Shown in pieces: positions 9,358 to 16,809 of a stretch of DNA of 64,000 nt. The number at the start of each line of letters is the position of its first letter. Positions within the stretch are counted from its first letter, which is position 1. The translations under genes and the position numbers were made by a program. The notes beneath the pieces were generated by a model, which saw nothing but the letters and a program-made list of their open reading frames with translations, was not told the DNA's origin and ran no database searches. Source of the DNA: Bog-257 sp963834135 (GTDB taxonomy: Bacteria; Acidobacteriota; Terriglobia; Terriglobales; Acidobacteriaceae); the NCBI GenBank assembly GCA_963834135.1, contig CAWIAN010000007.1, positions 930,001-994,000 of the forward strand. The letters run 5' to 3'.

Positions 9358-10350
9358 TCACGGTATAGACTCTCCGCCCGGCTGAAAGTTTGACGGACCA
9401 GAAGGCCGGGGCCGAGTCGATGTGCCCTTCCTCGAGTTTTCCGGCTGCCGTAACCGCAGCCATATTGACCGGCCGATCTTCCAGACGATCCAGACAAGCG
9501 CACCGACCGTCAGCGTCCACAGAAGGATCAGCGGGAGCCTGATGAGGAGAGCGACCGCCCAATCCATCCAGTCGCCCAGACCTACCAGCAGTTCGCGGGT
9601 CGCAACTTTTGCGTTGTACAACGGCCGCCATCGGATGCCAAGTACCCGAGTGTCAGACTCCTGCGTCAGTGTAATGCTCACTGCCGGCATCGCGATGTCG
9701 TGGGTCATCACCTGGATTTGCGCCTGTAGACGCTCGATCCGGTCGCGCACATCGCTGAGCTTTTCCGATACAGCCAGGATATCGGTTAAGGTATGCGCCT
9801 GCTTCATGATCGTCCGGCACTGTTCTTCTTCGGCTCGCAGGTTACGCATGTGAGCTTCATTGTCGTAGAACTCCCGCGTGACATCGTGCCCGCTGAGCTG
9901 CTCATGATCGGTTCGCACCGCAAGCTTTTTATATTCCGTCAGCGCGCTTTCAATGCCCGACTCCGGCACACGAACCACGAGGACTGCGGCCGGCGACCCG
10001 CCGCTTTCGGTGATTTCCAGATTGTCGATTTCGCCCCGGCCCGCTTCGGTGATTCGCCGAATCTGTTCGGCTGTCGCACGCACGTCCGCTACGGTCAGTC
10101 CCAGCTCGGCGTTACGGATCAGCTTTCGGTCAGAAACCGTGCGGGTGCTGTCGGCAGGAACACCCGGATTAACCGGCCCGGCAGCGTCTTGCGCCATATA
10201 AGCCAGCGCATTGGTCGATGGTCTGTCCCGTTGGCTTACGTAGTTGGTGTCTTGCCGGCGCGGTTGGGTCAAATTAGACAAGCCGATGGCTACAAAAAAT
10301 AACAGAAGCACCACAGCCACTACCCACAATGCCTTCCGACGCTGGTCCAT
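9358..10350 (-). CDS. DUF4349 domain membrane protein
   Basis: This 330-residue protein has an N-terminal membrane anchor (residues about 8-25). A periplasmic DUF4349 region follows, with RKLIRNAELGLTVADV, GRGEIDNLEI and VVRVPESGIESAL. Next comes a heptad-rich coiled coil (LTDILAVSEKLSDVRDRIERL, about 185-210). A C-terminal membrane segment (LIRLPLILLWTLTVGALVWIVW) is followed by a basic tail. DUF4349 proteins are often found with anti-sigma factors or as envelope lipoproteins; the function is not established. GGAG stands upstream of the ATG. No sigma factor gene adjoins it here. Confidence 0.85.
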   Translation of the reverse strand: MDQRRKALWVVAVVLLLFFVAIGLSNLTQPRRQDTNYVSQRDRPSTNALAYMAQDAAGPVNPGVPADSTRTVSDRKLIRNAELGLTVADVRATAEQIRRITEAGRGEIDNLEITESGGSPAAVLVVRVPESGIESALTEYKKLAVRTDHEQLSGHDVTREFYDNEAHMRNLRAEEEQCRTIMKQAHTLTDILAVSEKLSDVRDRIERLQAQIQVMTHDIAMPAVSITLTQESDTRVLGIRWRPLYNAKVATRELLVGLGDWMDWAVALLIRLPLILLWTLTVGALVWIVWKIGRSIWLRLRQPENSRKGTSTRPRPSGPSNFQPGGESIP

Positions 10351-10524
10351 GGGAACTCCGCGGCAGACCGCGCTTGCCGAGCGCGCTGCCCTTGCTCGAT
10401 GACTTTGCCTTCATGGGGGGAACGAAGCTGCCGGGTAAACTTGCAGCGTCAGCGTGAAAAAGACGTCTCACCTGCCGTATCTTCTGGCTCTACTCTCTTG
10501 CGCCTGAGTGAGTGGTTCGACGAA

Positions 10525-11184
10525 TCACCAGCTCGTGCTCTGATACTCCATGTAGTCGGCGGTTTTCTGGGCAAAATCGCGATCGAAATACTCCACCAAT
10601 ACATGCAACGCCAAGTCGATGCCCGAGGTTAGGCCGCCCGCTGTGTAGATGACGGCGTCACTTTGCACGTAGCGGCGATCTTTCACCAGAGTCGCCTTGG
10701 GGAATTGTTTCTCAAACTGGTCGTAGAAGTTGTGGTGTGTAGTAGCTTGCTTGCCGTCCAGCAGACCCGCCTTACCCAACTGGAACGCCCCGGTACACAC
10801 CGACATCACCACGTCCGCGTCTTTGTCCCGCAGGCGGAGCCAGTCGGCCAGCTTTGGATCGCCACGCTGCGCAGGGATCACGACAATCTGGGCCGCGGGT
10901 GCGTCGTCGAAAGTGTAGTCGGGAACAATCATCACGCCGCCTGAGGCGCGGACCGGGTTCTTCGTAGCGCCGACAGTAAATAGGTGAAAATGATCTACAC
11001 CGTCAGGACCACCGGCATCCTGAAAGACCTCCCACGGCCCGGCAAAGTCGATCACGGTAGCCCCGTCGGTCAGCACAAAAGCAACCTGCATCGGCTTGTT
11101 ACCGGGAGGTGGAATGAGTTTGTGGGCCGACGGCGCGCTACTCGCCTGACCTTCGCCCGCCACACTCGGCCGCTTGGCACCCAA
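10525..11184 (-). CDS. DJ-1/PfpI family protein, leader out of frame
   Basis: This class I glutamine-amidotransferase-like domain of about 190 residues is of the ThiJ/PfpI, isonitrile-hydratase-like type. The motifs are VAFVLTDGATVIDFAGPWEVF, MSVCTGAFQLGKAGLLDG (nucleophile-elbow Cys), and TAGGLTSGIDLALHV. The frame begins with a weak TTG at 11184 and a low-complexity linker. A lipoprotein signal peptide with a strong ribosome site lies just upstream in another frame (11138-11254), so the intact protein was probably an envelope lipoprotein and one extra base separates the two parts. The enzymatic reaction cannot be assigned; family members include hydratases, chaperones and glyoxalases. Confidence 0.85.
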   Translation of the reverse strand: MGAKRPSVAGEGQASSAPSAHKLIPPPGNKPMQVAFVLTDGATVIDFAGPWEVFQDAGGPDGVDHFHLFTVGATKNPVRASGGVMIVPDYTFDDAPAAQIVVIPAQRGDPKLADWLRLRDKDADVVMSVCTGAFQLGKAGLLDGKQATTHHNFYDQFEKQFPKATLVKDRRYVQSDAVIYTAGGLTSGIDLALHVLVEYFDRDFAQKTADYMEYQSTSW

Positions 11185-11254
11185 GCACTCCCACAGTCAA
11201 CATGGCAGACGAAAGCAGCACACAAGCAGTCATTTGCAGCACTCTGGATCTCAT
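11138..11254 (-). pseudogene. Detached lipoprotein leader of the PfpI gene
   Basis: ATG 11254 is preceded by an excellent Shine-Dalgarno site, GAGGAGG (11261-11267). It starts a lipoprotein leader (MRSRVLQMTACVLLSSAMLT, then VGVLGC with the lipobox Cys26) that ends at a TAG after 38 codons. The PfpI frame follows with a +1 offset. Removing one base between about 11140 and 11184 would fuse leader, linker and PfpI domain into one lipoprotein. Either the base is a sequencing error or the gene is broken. Confidence 0.7.
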
Positions 11255-11277
11255 CGGTGTCCTCCTCAGCATTCGGA

Positions 11278-11293
11278 TATACCGTGCGGTATA
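11278..11293 (-). promoter_or_regulatory. Palindromic operator 1 upstream of PfpI gene
   Basis: TATACCG-TG-CGGTATA is a perfect 7-bp inverted repeat with a 2-nt centre, ending 24 nt before the leader ATG. Its form fits a TetR-type regulator site. No TetR gene lies nearby. The rest of the divergent spacer (11322-11611) shows no further clear element apart from the VOC ribosome site. Confidence 0.65.
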
Positions 11294-11306
11294 GTAGACC
11301 TAAAAA

Positions 11307-11321
11307 CGTACTACTAGTACG
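11307..11321 (-). promoter_or_regulatory. Palindromic operator 2 upstream of PfpI gene
   Basis: CGTACTA-C-TAGTACG is a perfect 7-bp inverted repeat around one central base, 13 nt from operator 1. It has a different sequence from operator 1, so the two probably bind different proteins or form a promoter-proximal pair. Confidence 0.6.
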
Positions 11322-11611
11322 CAAAGCGATATATAGCCACTTATAGGAACTTACGTCAACCGGAAAGTGACAATGCGCGCCGGGAGCGTTATTAAGGAAC
11401 AGAAAGATCGGATGATGTAGCAGAGTGATCCGGAAGGCCGGTCTTCTGGCGAGGATTTCACAACAATGTTGGAGTGCCGCCCGCGCTCGATGTCCGACTA
11501 ATACTTCGGTATCCCCCGATACGTTCGTCCAATAGACTCGTCGTCGCGCTTCTGGCTTAATGAGTGCCACTGCCATATCTGTGATCAGCACTGTATCGAA
11601 AGGAGTGATTC

Positions 11612-12061
11612 ATGAATGCCGTACAGGTCGAACAGAAGAGCTATGAAATGCCCCCGCGGGAAGGCATCAGCGTCGCACATTTTCTCACTGTCGCCGACAT
11701 CGAGCGATCGGCTCGCTTCTACGAAACGGTTTTCGGCGGACGCATTCTGAGCAAAGGCGACAGTAGTGGCGCGCCTGCCTATATTCAGATCGCGAATACG
11801 TGGCTGCTGGTCAACGTCGGAGGCGGCCCGACGCCCGACAAGCCCACGGTAACGCTCAGCGTCCCCGACCCGGATAGGATCAACGGCTTCATGAATATCC
11901 GCGTTGCCGACATTCATGCGTGCTATGAATTGTGGAAAAGTCGAGGAGCCGAGTTCATCACGGAACCGATACCAAAGTACGGCGAGATACGCTGCTACAT
12001 CCGTGATCCTGATGGTTACATTATCGAAGTAGGACAAAGCACCGACCTCACGTACGGATAA
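11612..12061 (+). CDS. VOC superfamily (glyoxalase/bleomycin-resistance-like) protein
   Basis: This 149-residue protein has a single VOC domain made of two beta-alpha-beta-beta-beta modules. Module one is ISVAHFLTVADIERSARFYETVFGG and module two is VADIHACYELWKSRGAEFI, ending in CYIRDPDGYIIEVGQ. In VOC proteins a metal is held by His/Glu residues on these strands; His24 (VAHF) and the Glu in YIIEVGQ fit. GAAAGGAGTG precedes the ATG. It is divergent from the PfpI gene. Many members act on small electrophiles or dioxygen substrates; the substrate here is unknown. Confidence 0.9.
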   Translation: MNAVQVEQKSYEMPPREGISVAHFLTVADIERSARFYETVFGGRILSKGDSSGAPAYIQIANTWLLVNVGGGPTPDKPTVTLSVPDPDRINGFMNIRVADIHACYELWKSRGAEFITEPIPKYGEIRCYIRDPDGYIIEVGQSTDLTYG

Positions 12062-12190
12062 CAGTCGGCCCGAAAGGGAGGCGCGGAGGTAAATGCACTA
12101 ACGGATGTCCGCTTACGTGCCAGCCATCGGCGCGCTAGACACAACATCGCGCAGCCATCCGTATGCTTGCATTACACAGGAGGACGCAAA

Positions 12191-12442
12191 ATGACCAAGC
12201 TAACGAGCTTCGAAGCGGACATTCGCCCGCTTTTTACCGATCGAGATATTCAGGGGATGGCCAAGGGATTCAACCTGGCGAGTTATGAGGAAGTAAAGGC
12301 GCATGCACCGGCCATCTACGACCGAATTCGAGGAATTGGTGGTGCCGTTATGCCGCCACCGCCCCCGCGAGGAGAAGGTCCCTGGCCGCAATCTCGCATT
12401 GATCTATTTGCCAAATGGCTTGAGGACGGCTGCAAACCCTAG
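12191..12442 (+). CDS. Small cytochrome-c-like domain protein without haem motif
   Basis: This is an 83-residue protein with a good ribosome site (ACAGGAGGA) before ATG 12191. It has the pattern FEADIRPLFTDRDIQ...FNLASYEEVKAHAPAIYDRIR...MPPPP...GPWPQSRIDLFAKWLEDGCKP. The start ('DIRPLF'), the proline-rich MPPPP stretch and the closing 'W-DG' helix resemble small cytochrome-c-type domains. There is no CxxCH haem site; the only cysteine is near the C-terminus. It has no signal peptide. I know similar unnamed proteins only as conserved hypotheticals. Confidence 0.75.
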   Translation: MTKLTSFEADIRPLFTDRDIQGMAKGFNLASYEEVKAHAPAIYDRIRGIGGAVMPPPPPRGEGPWPQSRIDLFAKWLEDGCKP

Positions 12443-12743
12443 CGCCTAATCCCGATGCACGGTGCAAGTTCGCACGGGTGGACTTACACCCGGCTTCGCG
12501 TAAAAAAAGACCCCCGGTTGATCCGGCGAAATAACGAGTTACCTATAAACGGCCCGCGGAACTCCACTTTCTCCGCATCAGGTTGCCGATCCATAGGCAA
12601 TCCTCGCGTCATTCCTTACTCCTACTGCGGTTGGTCACAGAACGGCAGCATAGCGACACCGATTCCGCGGCCTGAGCCGTCTATTGGCCGACGTTCGGAT
12701 TTATCTTCAGAATCTGCCGACTTTCTGTTGCACAGGAGTGGAG
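12443..12743. other. Gene-free spacer
   Basis: About 300 bases without a supported gene. One small hairpin (CGGGTG-GACTTA-CACCCG, about 12475-12492) is visible. The spacer ends with CAGGAGTGGAG, the ribosome site of the next gene. I see nothing else. Confidence 0.5.
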
Positions 12744-13637
12744 ATGGCATCGCCCATCGTTATTTGGATGTACGTAGCCGCCGCGGTCTCCCTGGTTTTG
12801 GGCGCGCTCGTCGCCAGAAGAGAAGTGGCCGGCGGCCGTGGACTCGACAGGGTGATCGCCCTGGCCTTCGTTTTCTATGCGGCTCCGCTCGCCGTGTTTG
12901 GCGCCGAACATCTCACCGATGCGGCCGATATCGCCCAGCTGATACCCAGTTGGATGTTCGCTCGCCTCTTCTGGTCCTACTTTGTAGGAGTCGCGTTGAT
13001 TTCCGCCGGATTAGCGATCAGCGCGAAAAAGTGTCTGCGCCTGGCGGGATTGCTGACAGCTCTGATGTTCTTCCTATTCGTCGCGATGATGCACATCCCG
13101 GGAGTGGTGACTCATCCTCACGACCGAATCTTCTGGGCCCTCGTATTTCGCGACTCCAGCTTCGGGGCCGGAGCATTGGCGCTTGCCGGAGCCATGATGC
13201 CGCGCCCGTCTTCGGGCAGCGATAATGCGGCTACCACGGTTGCCAGGATCATCATCGGCATCGGAATGATCGCCTATGGCGCCGAGAATGCCCTGCATCC
13301 CGCAAATGCGCCGGGGGTGCCTCTTGAGAAGATGACGCCGGCCTGGGTGCCCGTGCCTTACTTCTGGGCCTACCTTACCGGCACGGTTCTAGTGGTTGCG
13401 GGCCTCGCCATCCTTGTCAATCGATACACTCGAACCGCTGCGGCTGTAGCCGGGCTTTGGATCGTTCTGCTCACACTCTTTCTGTACGTCCCAATCCTCG
13501 CCATGGGCCGGGGTACTGCGGCACTTGTGGAGGGACTGAACTATGTCTTCGATACGCTGCTGTACGGCGGAGCGCTGTTGTTGCTAGCCATGGCAGTATC
13601 GCCGAACTGGCGACTCGGACGACTGACTAAGGCGTAA
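12744..13637 (+). CDS. Polytopic membrane protein
   Basis: This hydrophobic protein of about 297 residues has eight predicted membrane segments in two similar halves. Each half carries a glycine-rich first helix and a charged loop (ALVARREVAGGRGLDRVIALAF in the first, RPSSGSDNAATTVARIIIGIGM in the second). AENALHPANAPGVPLEKMTPAWVP resembles loops of DoxX-like proteins. ATG 12744, preceded by GGAGTGGAG, is preferred over an upstream in-frame start. I cannot assign a substrate. It stands alone between the small cytochrome-like gene and hpt. Confidence 0.75.
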   Translation: MASPIVIWMYVAAAVSLVLGALVARREVAGGRGLDRVIALAFVFYAAPLAVFGAEHLTDAADIAQLIPSWMFARLFWSYFVGVALISAGLAISAKKCLRLAGLLTALMFFLFVAMMHIPGVVTHPHDRIFWALVFRDSSFGAGALALAGAMMPRPSSGSDNAATTVARIIIGIGMIAYGAENALHPANAPGVPLEKMTPAWVPVPYFWAYLTGTVLVVAGLAILVNRYTRTAAAVAGLWIVLLTLFLYVPILAMGRGTAALVEGLNYVFDTLLYGGALLLLAMAVSPNWRLGRLTKA

Positions 13638-13713
13638 CGCCGTAGGCGATCGCGATGGCACTTTACACCGTAATGATCTTTTTCTACCATCCAAGTTTGC
13701 CTAAGGCTTGGTC

Positions 13714-14247
13714 ATGGAAAGACTCCGCATCGTCCTAACCCGCGACCAGATTGCCGCGAAAGTTGGCGAGCTTGGCGAGCACATCTCTGCCGATTTCGCC
13801 GGCGAGTCCGTTGTGTTGATCGGCGTGCTGAAGGGCGCGACCATTTTTCTCGCCGACCTGGCTCGTGCGATCAAGCTGGACTGCAGTTTCGATTTCATAG
13901 CCGTGTCCAGTTACGGTGGCAGCAAACAGCATAGTGGCGAGGTGAAGCTGGTCAAAGACGTGGACCACTCGATGGAAGGGAAGAACGTCATCCTGGTGGA
14001 AGACATTCTGGACACCGGGATTACTCTGACGTATATCAGGAAGCTGCTTGAGGCGCATCAACCTAAGAGCGTCAAAATTGCGACTCTTCTGGACAAGAAG
14101 TCGCGTCGGATACAGCCTATTCGTGCCGATTACATGGGATTCGAGATACCCGATGAGTTTGTAGTGGGATATGGACTTGACTTTGCCGAGCGATATCGTA
14201 ATCTGCCAGATGTCTGTGTGCTGGAAACTAACTCTGACGGGGCATAG
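13714..14247 (+). CDS. hpt: Hypoxanthine phosphoribosyltransferase
   Basis: The enzyme converts hypoxanthine or guanine plus PRPP to IMP or GMP in purine salvage. The 177-residue length is standard. The PRPP-binding motif ILVEDILDTGITLTYI (VEDIxDTG, about residues 92-108) and the flexible-loop segment SSYGGSKQHSGEVKLVKD are both present. VGYGLDFAERYRNLP near the C-terminus is characteristic of bacterial Hpt. It heads a three-gene run (hpt, deoC 14 nt later, nupC 3 nt after that) that fits nucleoside uptake and salvage. Confidence 0.96.
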   Translation: MERLRIVLTRDQIAAKVGELGEHISADFAGESVVLIGVLKGATIFLADLARAIKLDCSFDFIAVSSYGGSKQHSGEVKLVKDVDHSMEGKNVILVEDILDTGITLTYIRKLLEAHQPKSVKIATLLDKKSRRIQPIRADYMGFEIPDEFVVGYGLDFAERYRNLPDVCVLETNSDGA

Positions 14248-14261
14248 AATCTAACCTGGCT

Positions 14262-14988
14262 ATGTCAGTGTATTCGCCCGTTGTCGCCGGACTCCCGGCC
14301 TTGGCCGTAAATGATTGGCACTCAGCTGCCAGTCTGATCGAACATACCCAGCTAAAACCTGACGCCACCCGCTCTCAGATTGTAAGTGTCTGCGACGAGG
14401 CGAAGCGCTACGGATTTCACCTGGTCATGGTGAATCCGGTCGAACGTCGCGCTGGCCGCTGCGCAGGTCCATGGGACTCGTGTAAAAGTAGGAACCGTTA
14501 TCGGTTTTCCGCTGGGCGCGAATCTCACCATCACCAAATTGTTCGAGGCCGAAAACGCTTTGCGGCAAGGCGCTCACGAGCTCGACATCGTGATGAATAT
14601 CGGCGCGCTAAAATCCGGCGATCGCCTGCTGGTGCAGACTGAGATGCGCAGCCTGACCGACCTGGCGCATCGTAACGGAGCATTACTGAAGCTGATCCTC
14701 GAGAATGCGCTGCTCACGCAGGAAGAGAAGATTCTGGCGTGCGCGCTGGCCGCCGAGTCGGGAGTCGATTTCGTGAAGACGTCGAGCGGACTCGCCGAAT
14801 CCGGTGCGACGGTGAACGACGTAGCGTTGATGCGCGGTGTGGTGGGTTTGAAGATCGGAGTAAAAGCCGCCGGCGGTATCAGGACCGCGGCGCATCTGCT
14901 CGAGATGGTCGAGGCCGGAGCGAACCGCATCGGCACCAGCGCCAGCGTGCAGATTGTGCAGGAGCTCGGCGCACCGGTGGACAATTAG
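14262..14988 (+). pseudogene. deoC: Deoxyribose-phosphate aldolase, single-base frameshift
   Basis: DeoC cleaves 2-deoxyribose-5-phosphate to glyceraldehyde-3-phosphate and acetaldehyde. Reading from ATG 14262 gives the N-terminus (AASLIEHTQLKPDATRSQI). After VMVNPV an extra G at about 14442 shifts the frame. Without it the sequence continues smoothly (NVALAAAQVHGTRVKVGTVI), then GFPLGAN and the Schiff-base region FVKTSSG to the stop at 14986-14988. The two pieces together have the full family length of about 241 residues with all catalytic motifs, so this is a recent lesion or a sequencing error. It sits between hpt and nupC. Confidence 0.9.
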
Positions 14989-14991
14989 TCC

Positions 14992-16239
14992 ATGTCACGT
15001 CTGACCGGCGTGCTTGGGATCGCCGCGATTCTGCTTTTCGCCTACCTCTTCTCTACCAATCGCAAAGCCATCCGCATCAAGACCATCGTTGTCGGGCTGA
15101 GCCTGCAATTCATTTTTGCTGTGCTCGTGTTGCGTGTGGACTTTGGCGTGAAGGCGATGACGGTTGTCGGCGATGCGATCGACCGGCTGCTGAGCTATTC
15201 CTTCGCTGGCTCGTCGTTCGTCTTCGGTGAGTTCGGCGTCAAAGCGTCGAAGTTTGGCCTGGTCTTCGCCTTCCAGGTGCTGCCCATCATCATCTTCATC
15301 GCCGCGTTCTTTTCGATCCTCTATTACTACGGCGTGATGCAGTTCATCATCCGGCAACTGGCGCGGGTGATGATGCGCTTCATGGGCGCCAGTGGAGCCG
15401 AGTCGCTCAACGTCGCCGCCAGCATTTTCATGGGCATCACCGAAGCGCCGCTGACCATTCGTCCATACCTGCCGAAGGTGACGCGCTCGGAGCTGATGAC
15501 GATTATGACCAGCGGTATGGCCCACGTCTCCGGCGCAATGTTGGGCGCGTACATCCTGCTTGGGATCGAGGCGCGGCATCTGCTGACGGCCGTGATCATG
15601 ACCGCGCCGGGAACAATCCTGATTGCCAAGATGCTGGTGCCTGAGACCGAGCAACCGCTGACGGCCGGGAAGGTGAAGATCGATGTTGCGGAACTGGAGG
15701 AGCGGCCCGTCAACGTCCTCGATGCGGCGACCAAGGGCACGACCGATGGCCTCTATCTGGCGCTGAATGTGGCGGCGATGCTGATCTCGTTTCTGGCGAT
15801 CATCGCACTGTTGGACGGAGTTCTTGGCGGCACGCACAATGTTCTCGCGGCACACGGCTTTCGCTGGTTTCCGGCAAAGCTGGAGACGATTCTCGGTGTG
15901 ATCTTCGCGCCTGTTGCCTGGCTCATCGGCATTCCCTGGCATGATTGTCTCGCAATCGGAAACCTGCTGGGCACGCGCATGGTGCTGAACGAGTTGGTGG
16001 CCTACACCATGCTGACCGGACAGAAGGCCTCGCTCGATCCCCGATCTTTCACTATCGCGACCTTTGCGTTGTGCGGCTTCGCGAATATCGGCTCGATCGG
16101 CATCGTGATCGGCGGCCTCAGCAGCTTGGCTCCGACGCGCCGTCACGACCTGGCGAAACTGGGATTCAAGGCGATGATCGCAGGGACGATGGCGAACCTG
16201 ATGTCGGCGAGCATTGTGGGAATGTTGATCAGGGGATAG
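14992..16239 (+). CDS. nupC: Concentrative nucleoside transporter, NupC family
   Basis: This 415-residue CNT-family transporter imports nucleosides with H+ or Na+ through the inner membrane. The signature segments are present: GVMQFIIRQLARVMMRFMGASGAESLNVAAS, SIFMGITEAPLTIRPYL, MTSGMAHVSGAMLGAYILLGI, and GFANIGSIGIVIGGLSSLAP. The start is 3 nt after deoC, so coupling is likely. The last codons (ATC AGG GGA TAG) lie inside the left arm of the repeat element at 16231-16707, so the element appears to supply the final two residues and the stop codon. Confidence 0.95.
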   Translation: MSRLTGVLGIAAILLFAYLFSTNRKAIRIKTIVVGLSLQFIFAVLVLRVDFGVKAMTVVGDAIDRLLSYSFAGSSFVFGEFGVKASKFGLVFAFQVLPIIIFIAAFFSILYYYGVMQFIIRQLARVMMRFMGASGAESLNVAASIFMGITEAPLTIRPYLPKVTRSELMTIMTSGMAHVSGAMLGAYILLGIEARHLLTAVIMTAPGTILIAKMLVPETEQPLTAGKVKIDVAELEERPVNVLDAATKGTTDGLYLALNVAAMLISFLAIIALLDGVLGGTHNVLAAHGFRWFPAKLETILGVIFAPVAWLIGIPWHDCLAIGNLLGTRMVLNELVAYTMLTGQKASLDPRSFTIATFALCGFANIGSIGIVIGGLSSLAPTRRHDLAKLGFKAMIAGTMANLMSASIVGMLIRG

Positions 16240-16707
16240 GGAATAGGGAATAGGGGATGGGGCGGCCCCGAGCGAACCGGGTTGTGGCTCTTCTTTCCCA
16301 GCGCTGTGAGCAATCCATTGAGAATGCAGGCGATCTCGGTTGTGCCGGTATTAAGTTGCTCCTCGCATTTCCGAATTCAAATACTCGATTCTCGCCGCGA
16401 TTATAAGTTGCGTTTCCAGCTCAAAGACCGAACCACGAGCGTGGCAGAGAAACTGAATGTATTCCCCCCGTGTCGCACGGCCGTGTCCTTCAGCGATATT
16501 GCTCGGAATAGAAACAGCTGCGCGCCGAAGCTGACTTATCAAACCGTAACGTTCATCATCTGGGCAGCTTCGTGTGATGCGGGAAACATCCACCACAAGC
16601 TGGACAGACTTCTGCCAGGCCGCCAGCTGTCTGTAGATTTGAATTGTCCGTACCGTGGCCTTCTCGCTCACGCTTCCTCTCACTATCCCCTAGCCCCATC
16701 CCCTAAC
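16231..16707 (-). mobile_element. Hairpin-armed element carrying an IVP-type gene
   Basis: Two arms built from short GGGGATAG-like words bracket a small gene on the minus strand. The left arm (16231-16262) reads AGGGGATAGGG, then two GAATAGGG words, then GGATGGGG. The right arm (16683-16707), read in the opposite sense, contains TTAGGGGATGGGG and TAGGGGATAG. The element starts inside the end of nupC. Arms of the same type, without this gene, occur at 25757, 26553 and 37893. No transposase is present; mobility is inferred from recurrence of the arms. Confidence 0.55.
16351..16683 (-). CDS. Four-helix-bundle (23S rRNA IVP/S23-like) protein, frameshifted end
   Basis: The 110-residue frame shows the core of the family: IYRQLAAWQKSVQLVVDVSR, RYGLISQLRRAAVSIPSNIA and EGHGRATRGEYIQFL, then ELETQLIIAARIEYL. 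Such proteins were first seen in intervening sequences of 23S rRNA genes and also stand alone in many genomes; their biochemical role is unknown. The frame stops early. Dropping one base at about 16365 continues it with the expected fourth helix (EEQLNTGTTEIACILNGLLT). The GTG start at 16683 lies at the edge of the right arm, and the downstream reading runs into the left arm. Confidence 0.8.
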   Translation of the reverse strand: MRGSVSEKATVRTIQIYRQLAAWQKSVQLVVDVSRITRSCPDDERYGLISQLRRAAVSIPSNIAEGHGRATRGEYIQFLCHARGSVFELETQLIIAARIEYLNSEMRGAT

Positions 16708-16809
16708 AACCATTACCCACGACCCACTGCGCTTCCAACGTGCTCCTCCTCACAGGCACTTGTGACAATTGCACTATGGAACTTTCCCAAACAGGGACAT
16801 GCTCGAAGT

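Noticed and set aside
12455..13225. Plus-strand frame starting in the 12443-12743 spacer
   Set aside because: Most of it is an out-of-frame shadow of the membrane protein at 12744. Its composition is Arg/Ser-rich and it has no ribosome site.
14995..16146. Long minus-strand open frame opposite nupC
   Set aside because: It is an antisense shadow of a strongly conserved transporter gene. Its translation is His/Arg/Gln-rich with no domain.
16282..16809. N-terminal extension of the malic enzyme frame
   Set aside because: The extension overlaps the IVP gene on the other strand and has no malic-enzyme similarity. ATG 16810 gives the normal family length.
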